DNA of 64,000 nt, taken from assembly GCF_015767265.1 (NCBI RefSeq), contig NZ_JADPIB010000009.1, forward strand, positions 108,316 through 172,315, written 5' to 3'. This DNA is from Aureivirga marina. GTDB taxonomy: Bacteria; Bacteroidota; Bacteroidia; Flavobacteriales; Flavobacteriaceae. Positions 44,318 through 53,180 of the stretch are shown piece after piece. The translations under genes and the position numbers were made by a program. Each line of letters begins with the position of its first letter. Position 1 is the first letter of the stretch. Under the pieces are notes generated by a model. It was not told the DNA's origin. It made no database searches and saw nothing but the letters and a program-made list of their open reading frames with translations.

Positions 44318-44977
44318 ATGTCTGTAGCAACAGAAAATTTCATCAAGGCAATCTATAATTTAGGCCGAAAACATGAAGGAGACACGAAACCTGGTTCGAT
44401 TGCTTCTTTTTTAAATATTAGCAATGCAGCAGCCACAGATATGGCAAAAAATCTTTCAAAAAAGAATTTAGTGAATTATGAAAAATATAAGGAGTTAAAA
44501 TTAACAAAAGAAGGAGAATTACTTGCTTTAAGAATTGTAAGAAAACATCGACTTTGGGAAGCGCTTCTTTTTAAATTATTCAATATGTCTTTGCATGAAA
44601 TTCATATTGAAGCTGAATTATTAGAACATCAAACATCAGATTTTTTAGCACAAAAAATGGATGAATATTTAGGTTTTCCAAAATATGATCCACATGGAGA
44701 TCCTATTCCAGATGTAAATGGAATTATTCATACAGAAGATCACTCAATTGTTTTATTAAATGCTGAAGAAGGAAAAAAATATCAAATTTCTAGATTGGTT
44801 AGTGTAGATAAAGATTTTTTTGACTTTTGTGCAGAAAATGGTTTAAATAATGGAGCTGAAATTGAAGTTGTAAAACAATATGAAAAAAATAAAATGACAC
44901 AAATTAAAGTTGCTGAAAACATACTTCTATTAAACAACGACTTTACGAAAATAATTTATGTTAATGAAAAAAATTAA
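44318..44977 (+). CDS. DtxR/MntR-family metal-dependent transcriptional regulator
   Basis: 219 aa. Winged HTH (residues 1-65: TENFIKAIYNLGRKHEGDT, IASFLNISNAAATDMAKNLS), dimerisation/metal domain with HEIHIEAELLEHQTSDFLA and DPHGDPIPDVNGI, and a C-terminal SH3-like FeoA domain (QISRLVSVDKDFFDFCAENG). Binds Mn/Fe and represses uptake genes in the family. It heads the run that includes an outer-membrane protein and the metal importer, consistent with local control of manganese or zinc uptake. Confidence 0.88.
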   Translation: MSVATENFIKAIYNLGRKHEGDTKPGSIASFLNISNAAATDMAKNLSKKNLVNYEKYKELKLTKEGELLALRIVRKHRLWEALLFKLFNMSLHEIHIEAELLEHQTSDFLAQKMDEYLGFPKYDPHGDPIPDVNGIIHTEDHSIVLLNAEEGKKYQISRLVSVDKDFFDFCAENGLNNGAEIEVVKQYEKNKMTQIKVAENILLLNNDFTKIIYVNEKN

Positions 44978-44981
44978 TACA

Positions 44982-45770
44982 ATGAAAAAATTAGTAGCAG
45001 TAGTTGCTTTAAGTTTCTCAACATTTTTTGCAACTGCCCAAGAACAAGGAAAACCAGAATTAATCACAGATAGACCAGATCAAACGGAATCTCCGTCTGT
45101 GGTTCCAGTTGGAGCTTTACAATGGGAAACAGGTTTTCAATATGAAAAATTAAGTAATGATTTTTCAGAAATAAAAAATACAACGTTTAATACAAGTTTA
45201 TTGCGTTATGGTTTATTAGATAATCTTGAATTGCGTTTAATTTGGAACGTTGTTGAATCAGAATTTACTCCAAAAAGTGCTGGAATTTCAGGTAATTCTA
45301 TTAAATCTTCTGGTTTTGCTCCAATGGGAATTGGTTTTAAAGTTGCCATCGCCGATGAAAAAGGTTGGAGACCTAAAATCGGATTTCTATCACATGTTTA
45401 TGTTCCTTTCACTGCTTCAAAAGAATTAAAACCTGAAGGTTCTGCAATGGATACTCGTCTTTCTTTTGAACATACTTTGAGTGATAAATTCAGTTTAGGT
45501 TATAATGTTGGAACAAATTGGGCTGCTGGAGAAGATTTAGGATATGCTTATACAGCTGCTTTAGGATATGGAATCACAAATCGATTATCCATTTTTGCTG
45601 AAGTTTATGGAGTTTTAATAGAAAATGGCCATCCAGATCATTTGTTTGATGCTGGGTTTACTTATTTAATTACAGATGTTTTCCAATGGGATTTATCTGG
45701 AGGAACAGGAATTAATTCAGATCAAGATTTTTTTATAAGTACTGGATTCACTGTTAGATTATTTAAATAA
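44982..45770 (+). CDS. Outer-membrane beta-barrel transporter-like protein
   Basis: 262 aa from the ATG at 44982, five bases after the regulator stop (upstream in-frame ATGs at 44958 and 44964 overlap the regulator end). Sec signal MKKLVAVVALSFSTFFATAQ. Mature start ELITDRPDQTESPSVVPVG is a signature of the 'phenol MetA-pathway'-type outer-membrane barrel family, followed by alternating strands to a terminal Phe-Lys. Likely a porin-like channel; its place before a metal ABC importer suggests it passes the same metal. Confidence 0.8.
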   Translation: MKKLVAVVALSFSTFFATAQEQGKPELITDRPDQTESPSVVPVGALQWETGFQYEKLSNDFSEIKNTTFNTSLLRYGLLDNLELRLIWNVVESEFTPKSAGISGNSIKSSGFAPMGIGFKVAIADEKGWRPKIGFLSHVYVPFTASKELKPEGSAMDTRLSFEHTLSDKFSLGYNVGTNWAAGEDLGYAYTAALGYGITNRLSIFAEVYGVLIENGHPDHLFDAGFTYLITDVFQWDLSGGTGINSDQDFFISTGFTVRLFK

Positions 45771-45780
45771 AAAAGAACAC

Positions 45781-45848
45781 AAAATTCCCATTCTCTTGAA
45801 ATCAACCGTTCGAAATAGTCATTTTGTTCATGAGTTTTGGGAATTTTT
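45781..45848 (+). promoter_or_regulatory. Long hairpin ahead of the metal-importer operon
   Basis: AAAATTCCC / GGGAATTTT (9 bp) closes an inner CTC-TGAA / TTCA-GAG helix with an AT-rich loop. Ends with T5. Either a terminator after the barrel gene or a leader element for the importer. Confidence 0.5.
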
Positions 45849-45871
45849 GAAAATATATTAAATCAAGAAAA

Positions 45872-46798
45872 ATGAAAAAAATTATACTACTACTAACTAC
45901 TATTTTTCTTTTATTCAGTTGTAAAACAGAGAATAAAAAAGAAGAAATAAATGAAAATAAAAAATTAAATGTGGTAACCACAACAACGATGATTACAGAT
46001 TTATTACACAATATTGGAGGTGATAAAATTGAATTACAGGGTTTGATGGGAACAGGTGTAGATCCACATTTATTCAAGGCTTCTGAAGGAGATGTAAATA
46101 AGCTTTTTAATGCTGATGTTGTTTTCTATAATGGATTGCATTTGGAAGGAAAATTAGTAGAAGTTTTTGAAAAGATGAAACATCAAAATAAAAAGACTTT
46201 TGCGGTTGCGGATGCTGTTTCTAAAACAGATTTAATCCCTTCTGAATTGTTTGATTCAAACTATGATCCACATATTTGGTTCAGCATTCAGGACTGGAAA
46301 AAAGTAACACAATATGTATCGGAAACGTTACAGAAAATAGATGTAAAGAATAAAGATTTTTATGCTAAAAATGGAGAGGAATATTTAAAAAGATTAGATG
46401 TTTTAGCAAAAGAAATTGAAACAAAAATCAACGAATTACCAGTTGATAAAAGAATCCTAGTAACAGCTCACGATGCTTTTAATTATTTCGGAAAAGCTTA
46501 TGACTTTGAAGTGGTAGGTTTACAAGGATTATCAACTGCAACAGAGGCTGGTGTACAAGATGTACAAAAACTTTCTAACTTTATTATAGAGAAAAAAATC
46601 AAAGCAATTTTTGTAGAATCTTCAGTGCCAAAAAGGACGATTGAAGCTTTACAAGCTGCTGTAAAATCTAAAGGTCACGATGTGGCAATTGGAGGAGAAT
46701 TATTCTCAGATGCTTTAGGAAGTAAAGGAACAGAGGAAGGAACTTATATCGGAATGTATATTTATAATACAAACACGATTGTTAATGCTTTAAAATAA
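45872..46798 (+). CDS. Metal-binding lipoprotein of a Mn/Zn ABC importer (cluster A-I SBP)
   Basis: 308 aa. SPII signal ([11 protein letters not shown], lipid Cys16). ZnuA/MntA family: [20 protein letters not shown], metal ligand His in [15 protein letters not shown], second His in [14 protein letters not shown], third His in [15 protein letters not shown], and Asp in [12 protein letters not shown]. The three His plus an acidic fourth ligand is typical of Mn/Fe-type rather than Zn-type members. One base before the ATPase gene. Confidence 0.9.
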   Translation: MKKIILLLTTIFLLFSCKTENKKEEINENKKLNVVTTTTMITDLLHNIGGDKIELQGLMGTGVDPHLFKASEGDVNKLFNADVVFYNGLHLEGKLVEVFEKMKHQNKKTFAVADAVSKTDLIPSELFDSNYDPHIWFSIQDWKKVTQYVSETLQKIDVKNKDFYAKNGEEYLKRLDVLAKEIETKINELPVDKRILVTAHDAFNYFGKAYDFEVVGLQGLSTATEAGVQDVQKLSNFIIEKKIKAIFVESSVPKRTIEALQAAVKSKGHDVAIGGELFSDALGSKGTEEGTYIGMYIYNTNTIVNALK

Positions 46799-46799
46799 A

Positions 46800-47537
46800 A
46801 TGCAAGAACAAAACGCAATAAAAGTAGATGATTTAACGGTTGCTTATAATTATAAGCCTGTTTTGTGGGATATTGATTTAGTGATTCCAGAGGGCGTTTT
46901 GATGGCAATTGTTGGACCAAATGGAGCAGGAAAATCTACTTTGATAAAATCGATTCTTGGAATTATAAAACCTTTGGCTGGAAGTGTAAAAGTTTTTGGA
47001 AAACCTTATCAAAAACAACGTGATAAAGTTGCATATGTTCCACAAAAAGGAAGTGTAGATTGGGATTTCCCAACTACTGCTTTGGATGTTGTAATGATGG
47101 GAACTTATGGAAGTTTAGGTTGGATTAAAAGACCAGGAAAAAAAGAAAAGAAAGCATCTTTAGAAGCTTTGGAAAAAGTAGGAATGTTGCCTTTTCAAAA
47201 TCGTCAGATTTCTCAACTTTCAGGAGGACAACAGCAACGAATTTTCTTAGCGAGAGCTTTGGTTCAAAATGCTTCTATTTATTTGATGGACGAACCTTTT
47301 CAAGGAGTAGATGCAACTACAGAAAAAGCGATTATTCAAATTTTAAAAGAATTAAGAAAAGCTGGAAAAACAGTAATTGTTGTGCATCATGATTTACAAA
47401 CGGTACCTGAATATTTTGATTGGGTGACGTTTTTAAATGTGAAGAAAATTGCCACTGGTCCTGTGAAAGATATTTTCAATGATGATAATTTAACCAAAAC
47501 TTATGGTATTAATTATAAAGTAAGCATGCAAAAATAA
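46800..47537 (+). CDS. ABC transporter ATPase of the metal importer
   Basis: 245 aa. Walker [10 protein letters not shown] (39-47), Q-loop VPQKG, signature [15 protein letters not shown], Walker [12 protein letters not shown] and the H-loop VVHHDLQTV. ZnuC/MntB type. Starts one base after the binding-protein stop; its own stop overlaps the first permease start (TAATG). Confidence 0.94.
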   Translation: MQEQNAIKVDDLTVAYNYKPVLWDIDLVIPEGVLMAIVGPNGAGKSTLIKSILGIIKPLAGSVKVFGKPYQKQRDKVAYVPQKGSVDWDFPTTALDVVMMGTYGSLGWIKRPGKKEKKASLEALEKVGMLPFQNRQISQLSGGQQQRIFLARALVQNASIYLMDEPFQGVDATTEKAIIQILKELRKAGKTVIVVHHDLQTVPEYFDWVTFLNVKKIATGPVKDIFNDDNLTKTYGINYKVSMQK

Positions 47538-48667
47538 TGGGATTACAAGATTACATAACTTTAGTTTTCACCGATTATACCTTGCGAACAATCACACTTG
47601 GTACAGCTTTGCTTGGAGCAATTTGTGGAATGTTAGGAAGTTTTGCTGTTTTAAGAAAACAAAGTCTTTTGGGAGATGCTATTTCACATGCAGCCTTACC
47701 AGGAATTGCTTTGGCTTTCTTGATTCATGGTGCTAAAAATTCTTTTTACTTTCTTATTGGAGCTTTGGTTAGTGGATTATTAGGAACGTTCTGGATTAAA
47801 GGAATTACGAAAAGAACACACTTAAAATCGGATACTGCTTTAGGTTTGGTTCTTTCTTTGTTTTTTGGATTTGGAATGCTTTTGTTGACTTATATTCAAA
47901 AACAAGAAAATGCAAATCAAGCTGGATTGGATAAATATTTATTCGGTCAAGCAGCAACTTTAATGGAAAGTGATGTTTGGATTTTAGCCGGAGTTACAGG
48001 AATTTCTCTTTTAATACTTTTATTCTTTTGGAAGGAATTTAAAATATTACTTTTCGATCCAGAATACACAAAAACATTAGGATTCAACACAAGAGTCATC
48101 GATATATTAATTACAACTTTTATGGTTTTAGCAATCGTTCTTGGATTGCAAACAGTTGGAGTTGTTCTGATGAGTGCAATGCTATTAGCTCCCGCAGCAG
48201 CAGCGAGACAATGGACAAATCATTTATGGAAAATGATTGTAATTGCAGCAGTTTTTGGAGCATTATCTGGAATTATTGGAACAGGAATCAGTGCAACACA
48301 AAACAATCTTTCTACAGGTCCTGTAATTGTTCTTGTTGCAGCAGTTTTTGTTTTGTTTTCTTTCATTTTTGCTCCATCAAGAGGATTGCTATTTCGTCAG
48401 ATTCGTTTTATGAAAAATAGAAATAATCTGAAGTTACATAAAACGCTTTCTGTTATGTATGAAATTGCAAAAACACATAAGAATTTTAAACATCCACATA
48501 AGATTAAAATTTTAAATAATTTCCAAGGTTTTTCTAGAAAATCTTTGAAAAAAATGGAAACTTATCAGTGGATTGAATTAAATGGACAAATGTGGAATCT
48601 GACAGATAAAGGATATCACAAAGCAGTTAATTTGTATAACCAACAAAATATACAACAAGATGACTAG
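47537..48667 (+). CDS. Metal ABC importer permease 1 with winged-helix-like C-terminal extension
   Basis: 376 aa. ABC-3 permease with about eight TM helices and the family motif SLLGDAISHAALPGIALAFL (about 47-66). After residue about 290 comes a cytoplasmic extension of roughly 85 residues (KNRNNLKLHKTLSVMYEIAK, GFSRKSLKKMETYQWIELNG, MWNLTDKGYHKAVNLYN) that looks like a winged-helix domain of the DtxR type, but without its metal-binding half. Stop overlaps the next start by eight bases. Confidence 0.9.
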   Translation: MGLQDYITLVFTDYTLRTITLGTALLGAICGMLGSFAVLRKQSLLGDAISHAALPGIALAFLIHGAKNSFYFLIGALVSGLLGTFWIKGITKRTHLKSDTALGLVLSLFFGFGMLLLTYIQKQENANQAGLDKYLFGQAATLMESDVWILAGVTGISLLILLFFWKEFKILLFDPEYTKTLGFNTRVIDILITTFMVLAIVLGLQTVGVVLMSAMLLAPAAAARQWTNHLWKMIVIAAVFGALSGIIGTGISATQNNLSTGPVIVLVAAVFVLFSFIFAPSRGLLFRQIRFMKNRNNLKLHKTLSVMYEIAKTHKNFKHPHKIKILNNFQGFSRKSLKKMETYQWIELNGQMWNLTDKGYHKAVNLYNQQNIQQDD

Positions 48668-49820
48668 TGCACAATTTGAAATACAATTAATCGCAAGTTT
48701 AGTAGCTATTGCTTGTGCGATTCCTGGGACATTTTTAGTTTTAAGAAAAATGGCGATGATTAGTGATGCAATTAGTCACTCGATTCTTCCAGGGATTGTA
48801 GTTGGATTCTTTATTTCTCATAATATTAATTCTCCTTTATTAATTGTTCTTGCTGCTTTAACTGGAGTAATTACAGTTGTTTTGGTAGAATTTATTCAGA
48901 AAACTGGGTTGGTTAAAGAAGATACCGCCATTGGGTTGGTTTTTCCCGCTATGTTTAGTATCGGAGTTCTCTTGATTGCACAAAATGCTAACGATGTACA
49001 TTTGGATGTGGATGCAGTTCTTTTAGGAGAAATTGCTTTTGCTCCTTTTGATCGAATTTATTGGGAAGATTATGATTTAGGTCCAAAATCTCTTTGGGTT
49101 ATTGGAACGATTTTATTGATTACTATTGCACTTTTAATCACTTTTTTCAAAGAATTAAAAGTAAGTACATTTGATGCACAACTTTCTGCAGCCTTAGGTT
49201 TTTCTCCTGCGATTATTCATTACGGATTAATGTCCGTTGCTTCTGTAACGACTGTTGGAGCTTTTGATGCTGTTGGAGCAATTTTGGTAGTTGCTTTAAT
49301 GATTGCGCCTGCTGCTACAGCTTATTTGTTGACCGAAGATTTGAAAAAAATGCTAGGAATTTCAATTGTAAGTGGCGTTTTTTCTGCGATTGTAGGTTAT
49401 TGGGTAGCAAATTTTTTAGATGCTTCGATTGCAGGTTCAATTACAACAGTTCTTGGAATTCTATTTTTTATCACGTATTTATTTGCTCCAAAAAAAGGAA
49501 TTATTGCTGTTTTACATAGACAAAAACAACAAAAAATAGAAGTTTCATTATTAACTTTCTTATTGCATTTAAACAATCATTCTGAAGAGAGTGAAAGACA
49601 TTTAGATCATTTACAAGATGAGATAAATTGGCAAAGAGGAACTTCTAAGAAAGTGGTAGATTTAGCACTGAAGAATAATATGATTACGATAAATAATCAA
49701 ATTGTTTCTTTGACAGACAAAGGAAAATTGTTTACTGAAGAAGCAATTTCTTATATAATTTCAAATAAAAAATCTGAAATAGAAGAGATGAAATCTCGTT
49801 TTTTCTTGTTTAGAGGTTAG
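48660..49820 (+). CDS. Metal ABC importer permease 2 with winged-helix-like C-terminal extension
   Basis: 386 aa. Second ABC-3 permease, eight TM, motif MAMISDAISHSILPGIVVGF. C-terminal extension of about 100 residues (RQKQQKIEVSLLTFLLHLN, SKKVVDLALKNNMITINNQ, VSLTDKGKLFTEEAISYI) again resembles a winged helix. The two permeases are paralogues, each with its own tail. The operon ends here. Confidence 0.9.
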   Translation: MTSAQFEIQLIASLVAIACAIPGTFLVLRKMAMISDAISHSILPGIVVGFFISHNINSPLLIVLAALTGVITVVLVEFIQKTGLVKEDTAIGLVFPAMFSIGVLLIAQNANDVHLDVDAVLLGEIAFAPFDRIYWEDYDLGPKSLWVIGTILLITIALLITFFKELKVSTFDAQLSAALGFSPAIIHYGLMSVASVTTVGAFDAVGAILVVALMIAPAATAYLLTEDLKKMLGISIVSGVFSAIVGYWVANFLDASIAGSITTVLGILFFITYLFAPKKGIIAVLHRQKQQKIEVSLLTFLLHLNNHSEESERHLDHLQDEINWQRGTSKKVVDLALKNNMITINNQIVSLTDKGKLFTEEAISYIISNKKSEIEEMKSRFFLFRG

Positions 49821-49828
49821 ATATAAAT

Positions 49829-49863
49829 AAAAAAGTCGTTTCAATTTTGAAACGACTTTTTTT
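49829..49863. terminator. Terminator after the metal-importer operon
   Basis: Stem AAAAAAGTCGTTTCAA / TTGAAACGACTTTTTT-type with T7, usable in both directions. Confidence 0.9.
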
Positions 49864-49877
49864 ATGTGAATTTTTTA

Positions 49878-50384
49878 TTAGAATGAATATCCAATTCCAA
49901 CTTGGATTTGTGGAAGAAGATTTACACCATTTAATACTTCTACACCATCAATATCTGATTCTACGTTAAATCCAGCAAGTCCTAAAGAACCTCCAAGCGT
50001 AAATCCTGAATTTGAAACCCATTGATATCCAGCTTCAGCTCCATACATTAATAGATTTGTTTTTTCATCTTCATATTTTGTGTTGATTGAATTTAAAAAT
50101 GGTCCAATATGCCATCCTTTTAATGCTTCAGAAAAATAATATCTAGGCGATACATAAATAGCTAATCCTTTTGAATCTTTTGTGTAGGAATTTCCTACAA
50201 AGTCAATTTCTTCAATTTCAATTTTAGAGAAACCAACTTGTCCAACAATGGAGAAATGATCTGAAATAGCTCTTTCATATTGAAGACCAAGATTTCCTAT
50301 AGTTGCACCTAGTTTTACACTATTTTTCTGCGCCATTGCAGAAATTGAAATTGTCATTAAAAATAAGAATAAAATTTTCTTCAT
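49878..50384 (-). CDS. Small outer-membrane beta-barrel protein
   Basis: 168 aa. Sec signal (MKKILFLFLMTISISAMAQ). Eight alternating strand segments (VKLGATIGNLGLQYERAI, FSIVGQVGFSKIEI, LAIYVSPRYYFSEAL, GAEAGYQWVSNSGFTLGGSL) and a C-terminal aromatic (VGIGYSF), the pattern of small OmpA/OmpW-like or DUF3575-like barrels. Function unknown. Its promoter region holds an inverted repeat at 50413-50432. Confidence 0.8.
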   Translation of the reverse strand: MKKILFLFLMTISISAMAQKNSVKLGATIGNLGLQYERAISDHFSIVGQVGFSKIEIEEIDFVGNSYTKDSKGLAIYVSPRYYFSEALKGWHIGPFLNSINTKYEDEKTNLLMYGAEAGYQWVSNSGFTLGGSLGLAGFNVESDIDGVEVLNGVNLLPQIQVGIGYSF

Positions 50385-50412
50385 GTTTAAAATATTTGAG
50401 TTTGATTTTATA

Positions 50413-50432
50413 GGTAATTATGACCAATTACC
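50413..50432. promoter_or_regulatory. Operator-like inverted repeat upstream of the barrel gene
   Basis: GGTAATT-N6-AATTACC, a perfect 7-bp inverted repeat 29 bases before the ATG at 50384. It could be a regulator-binding site; no regulator adjoins it. Confidence 0.35.
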
Positions 50433-50576
50433 ATACCTAAAACACGAAGTGAAAGTAAAACCCTAATGCAACTGAAAAATGTATAATTATTCTAAATAAA
50501 AATAATTATGAAATGTAATTTTTAAATAATTGAAGCGTAATTTAATACAGTTTATGTAGTGCGTTTTTTGGTGAAA

Positions 50577-51554
50577 TTATTTTTTTTCAAAATAAAATGA
50601 ATTTATTCTGTCATTAAGTAAAGAAGCGTACTTTTTGGCACCTTTTTGATTTAAATGATCACAATTATGAAAGTCATTTTTGTCAAAAAACTTCTCACCA
50701 TCAAAAAAATTGAAATAAGGAAGTTGGTATTTTTCCACTAAATATTGGATATCTTTCATATTTTGTTTCTTCACTTTTTCATCTAATAAATCTCTAAATT
50801 CTTTGATACATGGTGAAGTAATCAAGATAGGTTGAATGTTTTTTTCTTTTAAAATTGAAATAAATTCTTCCAAATCTTTCATGACCATTTCTTTTTCTGT
50901 AGAATTTAAAGTTTTTCTATTAAAATAATCTGCTCTAGCTTTAAAAGCAATTTTATTAAAAGCATCTTTATCTGTGTTTTCATAAGTAATGAAACCTTTT
51001 TTCATCGGAATTTCAATGTTAATTCCATTTTCAACATCAAAATCTAAAATGGAATCATTATGAGATAAATTATTGATTACACTTCTTTTTAACATTGCCA
51101 TAGAAGGTTTAGAAGAATAACCATAAAGAAAAGGAGAAATTGTAGGCATTGTATAACTTCTATCAGGATGTTTGATATCATGCGCATAATAGGACCAATA
51201 ATCTCTTCGACCTTGAGAAGAAAAATATAATGTATGATAATCTATGCTTAGTAAAACATATTTCAATTTTTTCAGTTTATCAAGATATTTTTCAGTAATT
51301 CTTTTATCAAAATAAATAGACTGGCTCACATTTGCTAAATTGTAAGTATTTTGATCGAAAAGAGTTGGATTAATTCCATAACCAGCTCTTGAATTTCCTA
51401 AAATTAAAAGTTCAATATTTTCAATATTCTTTTCTAATCCTGTCAACTTTGCTTTGTATATAGAATTTTGATTGCGTAACCAAGTGTCCATTAAGATTAC
51501 AAATAGAAATCCTAATAAAACAATAATTCCAATATCTTTAAAAATCTTTTTCAT
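50577..51554 (-). CDS. SGNH/DltD-like acyltransferase partner
   Basis: 325 aa from the ATG at 51554; the frame runs on upstream within the MBOAT gene but that part is a shadow. One N-terminal TM (KDIGIIVLLGFLFVILMDTW), then an extracytoplasmic SGNH-type domain: ELLILGNSRAGYGINPTLFD with the block-I Ser, LLSIDYHTLYF, and block-V NCDHLNQKGAKKYAS with Asp-x-x-His (D-H) geometry. Such proteins take the acyl group from an MBOAT protein and place it on an extracellular polymer. Six bases after the MBOAT gene. Confidence 0.85.
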   Translation of the reverse strand: MKKIFKDIGIIVLLGFLFVILMDTWLRNQNSIYKAKLTGLEKNIENIELLILGNSRAGYGINPTLFDQNTYNLANVSQSIYFDKRITEKYLDKLKKLKYVLLSIDYHTLYFSSQGRRDYWSYYAHDIKHPDRSYTMPTISPFLYGYSSKPSMAMLKRSVINNLSHNDSILDFDVENGINIEIPMKKGFITYENTDKDAFNKIAFKARADYFNRKTLNSTEKEMVMKDLEEFISILKEKNIQPILITSPCIKEFRDLLDEKVKKQNMKDIQYLVEKYQLPYFNFFDGEKFFDKNDFHNCDHLNQKGAKKYASLLNDRINSFYFEKK

Positions 51555-51559
51555 ATCTT

Positions 51560-53008
51560 TTAAAATTGAAAATAGATGAAATCTTGTTCGCTTCCACCGA
51601 AAATTAAAATCATAAATACTAAAACAAAATAAAAACTCCAGTTTAAAACTCTTGGAACTCGAAGTTTTGCGTTTGCAATTGCAAATTCTTGTTTTCTTCC
51701 AATCCATTCAATTAACATAAAGATAGCAACAACCCAAAGGATGATATTTGCTACTTCCATTTTGTAAAATTCAGGTTTAGTAAATAGAGAAGAAGAGAAT
51801 ATTTTAGTGAAAATTTCTTTTACATGTGTTATATTTTCAGCTCTAAAAATAATCCAAGCGAGAACTGCTAAAACAAATGTTACAATCATAGAAAAAGCTT
51901 CTTTTAAAGTAGGTAAAGTTTTATTATGAGCAACAATTTCCATATTGTTTCTGTTTCTTTTTAAAAGCATAATTGGCAAGAAATACATTGCATTTACCAA
52001 TCCCCAGAGTACAAAAGTCCAATTTGCTCCATGCCAAAATCCACTGACTAAAAAGATGATAAATGTATTTCGAATTTTCATCCAAGTTCCACCTTTACTT
52101 CCTCCAAGTGGAATGTATAAATAATCTCTAAACCAAGTAGAAAGCGAAATGTGCCAACGACGCCAAAATTCAGCAATATCCCTCGAAAAATATGGGAAAG
52201 CAAAATTTTTCATTAAATCAAAACCAAATAAGCGAGAAGTTCCGATTGCGATATCAGAATAACCAGAGAAATCACCATAAATTTGAAAAGCAAAGAAAAC
52301 ACCACCTAATAATAAAGTACTTCCAGAATAATCATCAGAATTGTTGAAAATGATATTAGCATACGTTGCACAATTATCAGCGATAACCATTTTTTTAAAC
52401 AATCCCCAAAGAATTTGTCTTCCTCCCTGAACAGCTAAATCATAATTAAAAATTCTTTTTTTATAAAATTGTGGTAAAAGATTAGATGCTCTTTCAATTG
52501 GTCCAGCAACTAATTGTGGGAAGAAGCTGACAAAAGCAAAAAATGCGATAGGATCTTTTGTTGGTTGTAATGTTTTTCGGTAAACGTCGATGGTATAACT
52601 TAAAGTTTGGAATGTATAGAAACTAATTCCAACAGGTAAAATGATGTTTAATTTTGAAGCTGCAATATTTCCCCCGAAAAAGGTAAAAGCATCAGAGAAA
52701 CTTTCAATAAAGAAGTTGAAATATTTAAAGAAACCTAGAAAACCAAGATTAACTAATAAACTTAAACCAAGAAGTAATTTTCTCTTTTTTGGATTTTCTG
52801 TTTCACCCAATTTTAGACCAATAAAATAATCCAAGGCTGAACTAAAAGCGATTAAAGTCAAAAAGCGAATATCCCACCAGCCGTAGAAAATATAACTAGC
52901 AACTAATAAAAGAATGTTTTGAGCTTTTAAGTTTCTTTGAGTTACAAACCAATATAAAATAAATACTATTGGCAGAAAATATGCAAAGTCAATGGAGTTA
53001 AAAATCAT
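51560..53008 (-). CDS. MBOAT-family O-acyltransferase (AlgI/DltB-like)
   Basis: 482 aa, about 11 TM. N-terminal MIFNSIDFAYFLPIVFILYW, the signature GPIERASNLLPQF, REFWRRWHISLSTWFRDYLY-type segment (here AEFWRRWHISLSTWFRDYLY) and the catalytic His in SGFWHGANWTFVLWGLVNAM. Transfers acyl groups, usually acetyl or D-alanyl, across the membrane for an envelope polysaccharide. Partner SGNH gene follows. The target polymer is not evident from the neighbours. Confidence 0.92.
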   Translation of the reverse strand: MIFNSIDFAYFLPIVFILYWFVTQRNLKAQNILLLVASYIFYGWWDIRFLTLIAFSSALDYFIGLKLGETENPKKRKLLLGLSLLVNLGFLGFFKYFNFFIESFSDAFTFFGGNIAASKLNIILPVGISFYTFQTLSYTIDVYRKTLQPTKDPIAFFAFVSFFPQLVAGPIERASNLLPQFYKKRIFNYDLAVQGGRQILWGLFKKMVIADNCATYANIIFNNSDDYSGSTLLLGGVFFAFQIYGDFSGYSDIAIGTSRLFGFDLMKNFAFPYFSRDIAEFWRRWHISLSTWFRDYLYIPLGGSKGGTWMKIRNTFIIFLVSGFWHGANWTFVLWGLVNAMYFLPIMLLKRNRNNMEIVAHNKTLPTLKEAFSMIVTFVLAVLAWIIFRAENITHVKEIFTKIFSSSLFTKPEFYKMEVANIILWVVAIFMLIEWIGRKQEFAIANAKLRVPRVLNWSFYFVLVFMILIFGGSEQDFIYFQF

Positions 53009-53112
53009 TTATAAATTCAAATGGAATAAAACTTAAATTGAAATTTTATTCAGTTAATGGGCAAATTTATAAAGAATATTATTACCTCGTTCAAGAATAA
53101 CTATAAATAGCT

Positions 53113-53150
53113 TAAAAAAACATGTTATTGAATAAAAAATAACATGTTTT
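53113..53150 (-). terminator. Terminator of the lipoprotein operon (minus strand)
   Basis: Perfect 13-bp stem AAAACATGTTATT / AATAACATGTTTT followed by T7 on the minus strand. Confidence 0.85.
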
Positions 53151-53180
53151 GATAAATTTAGGAATATTTTTATAGATTTT

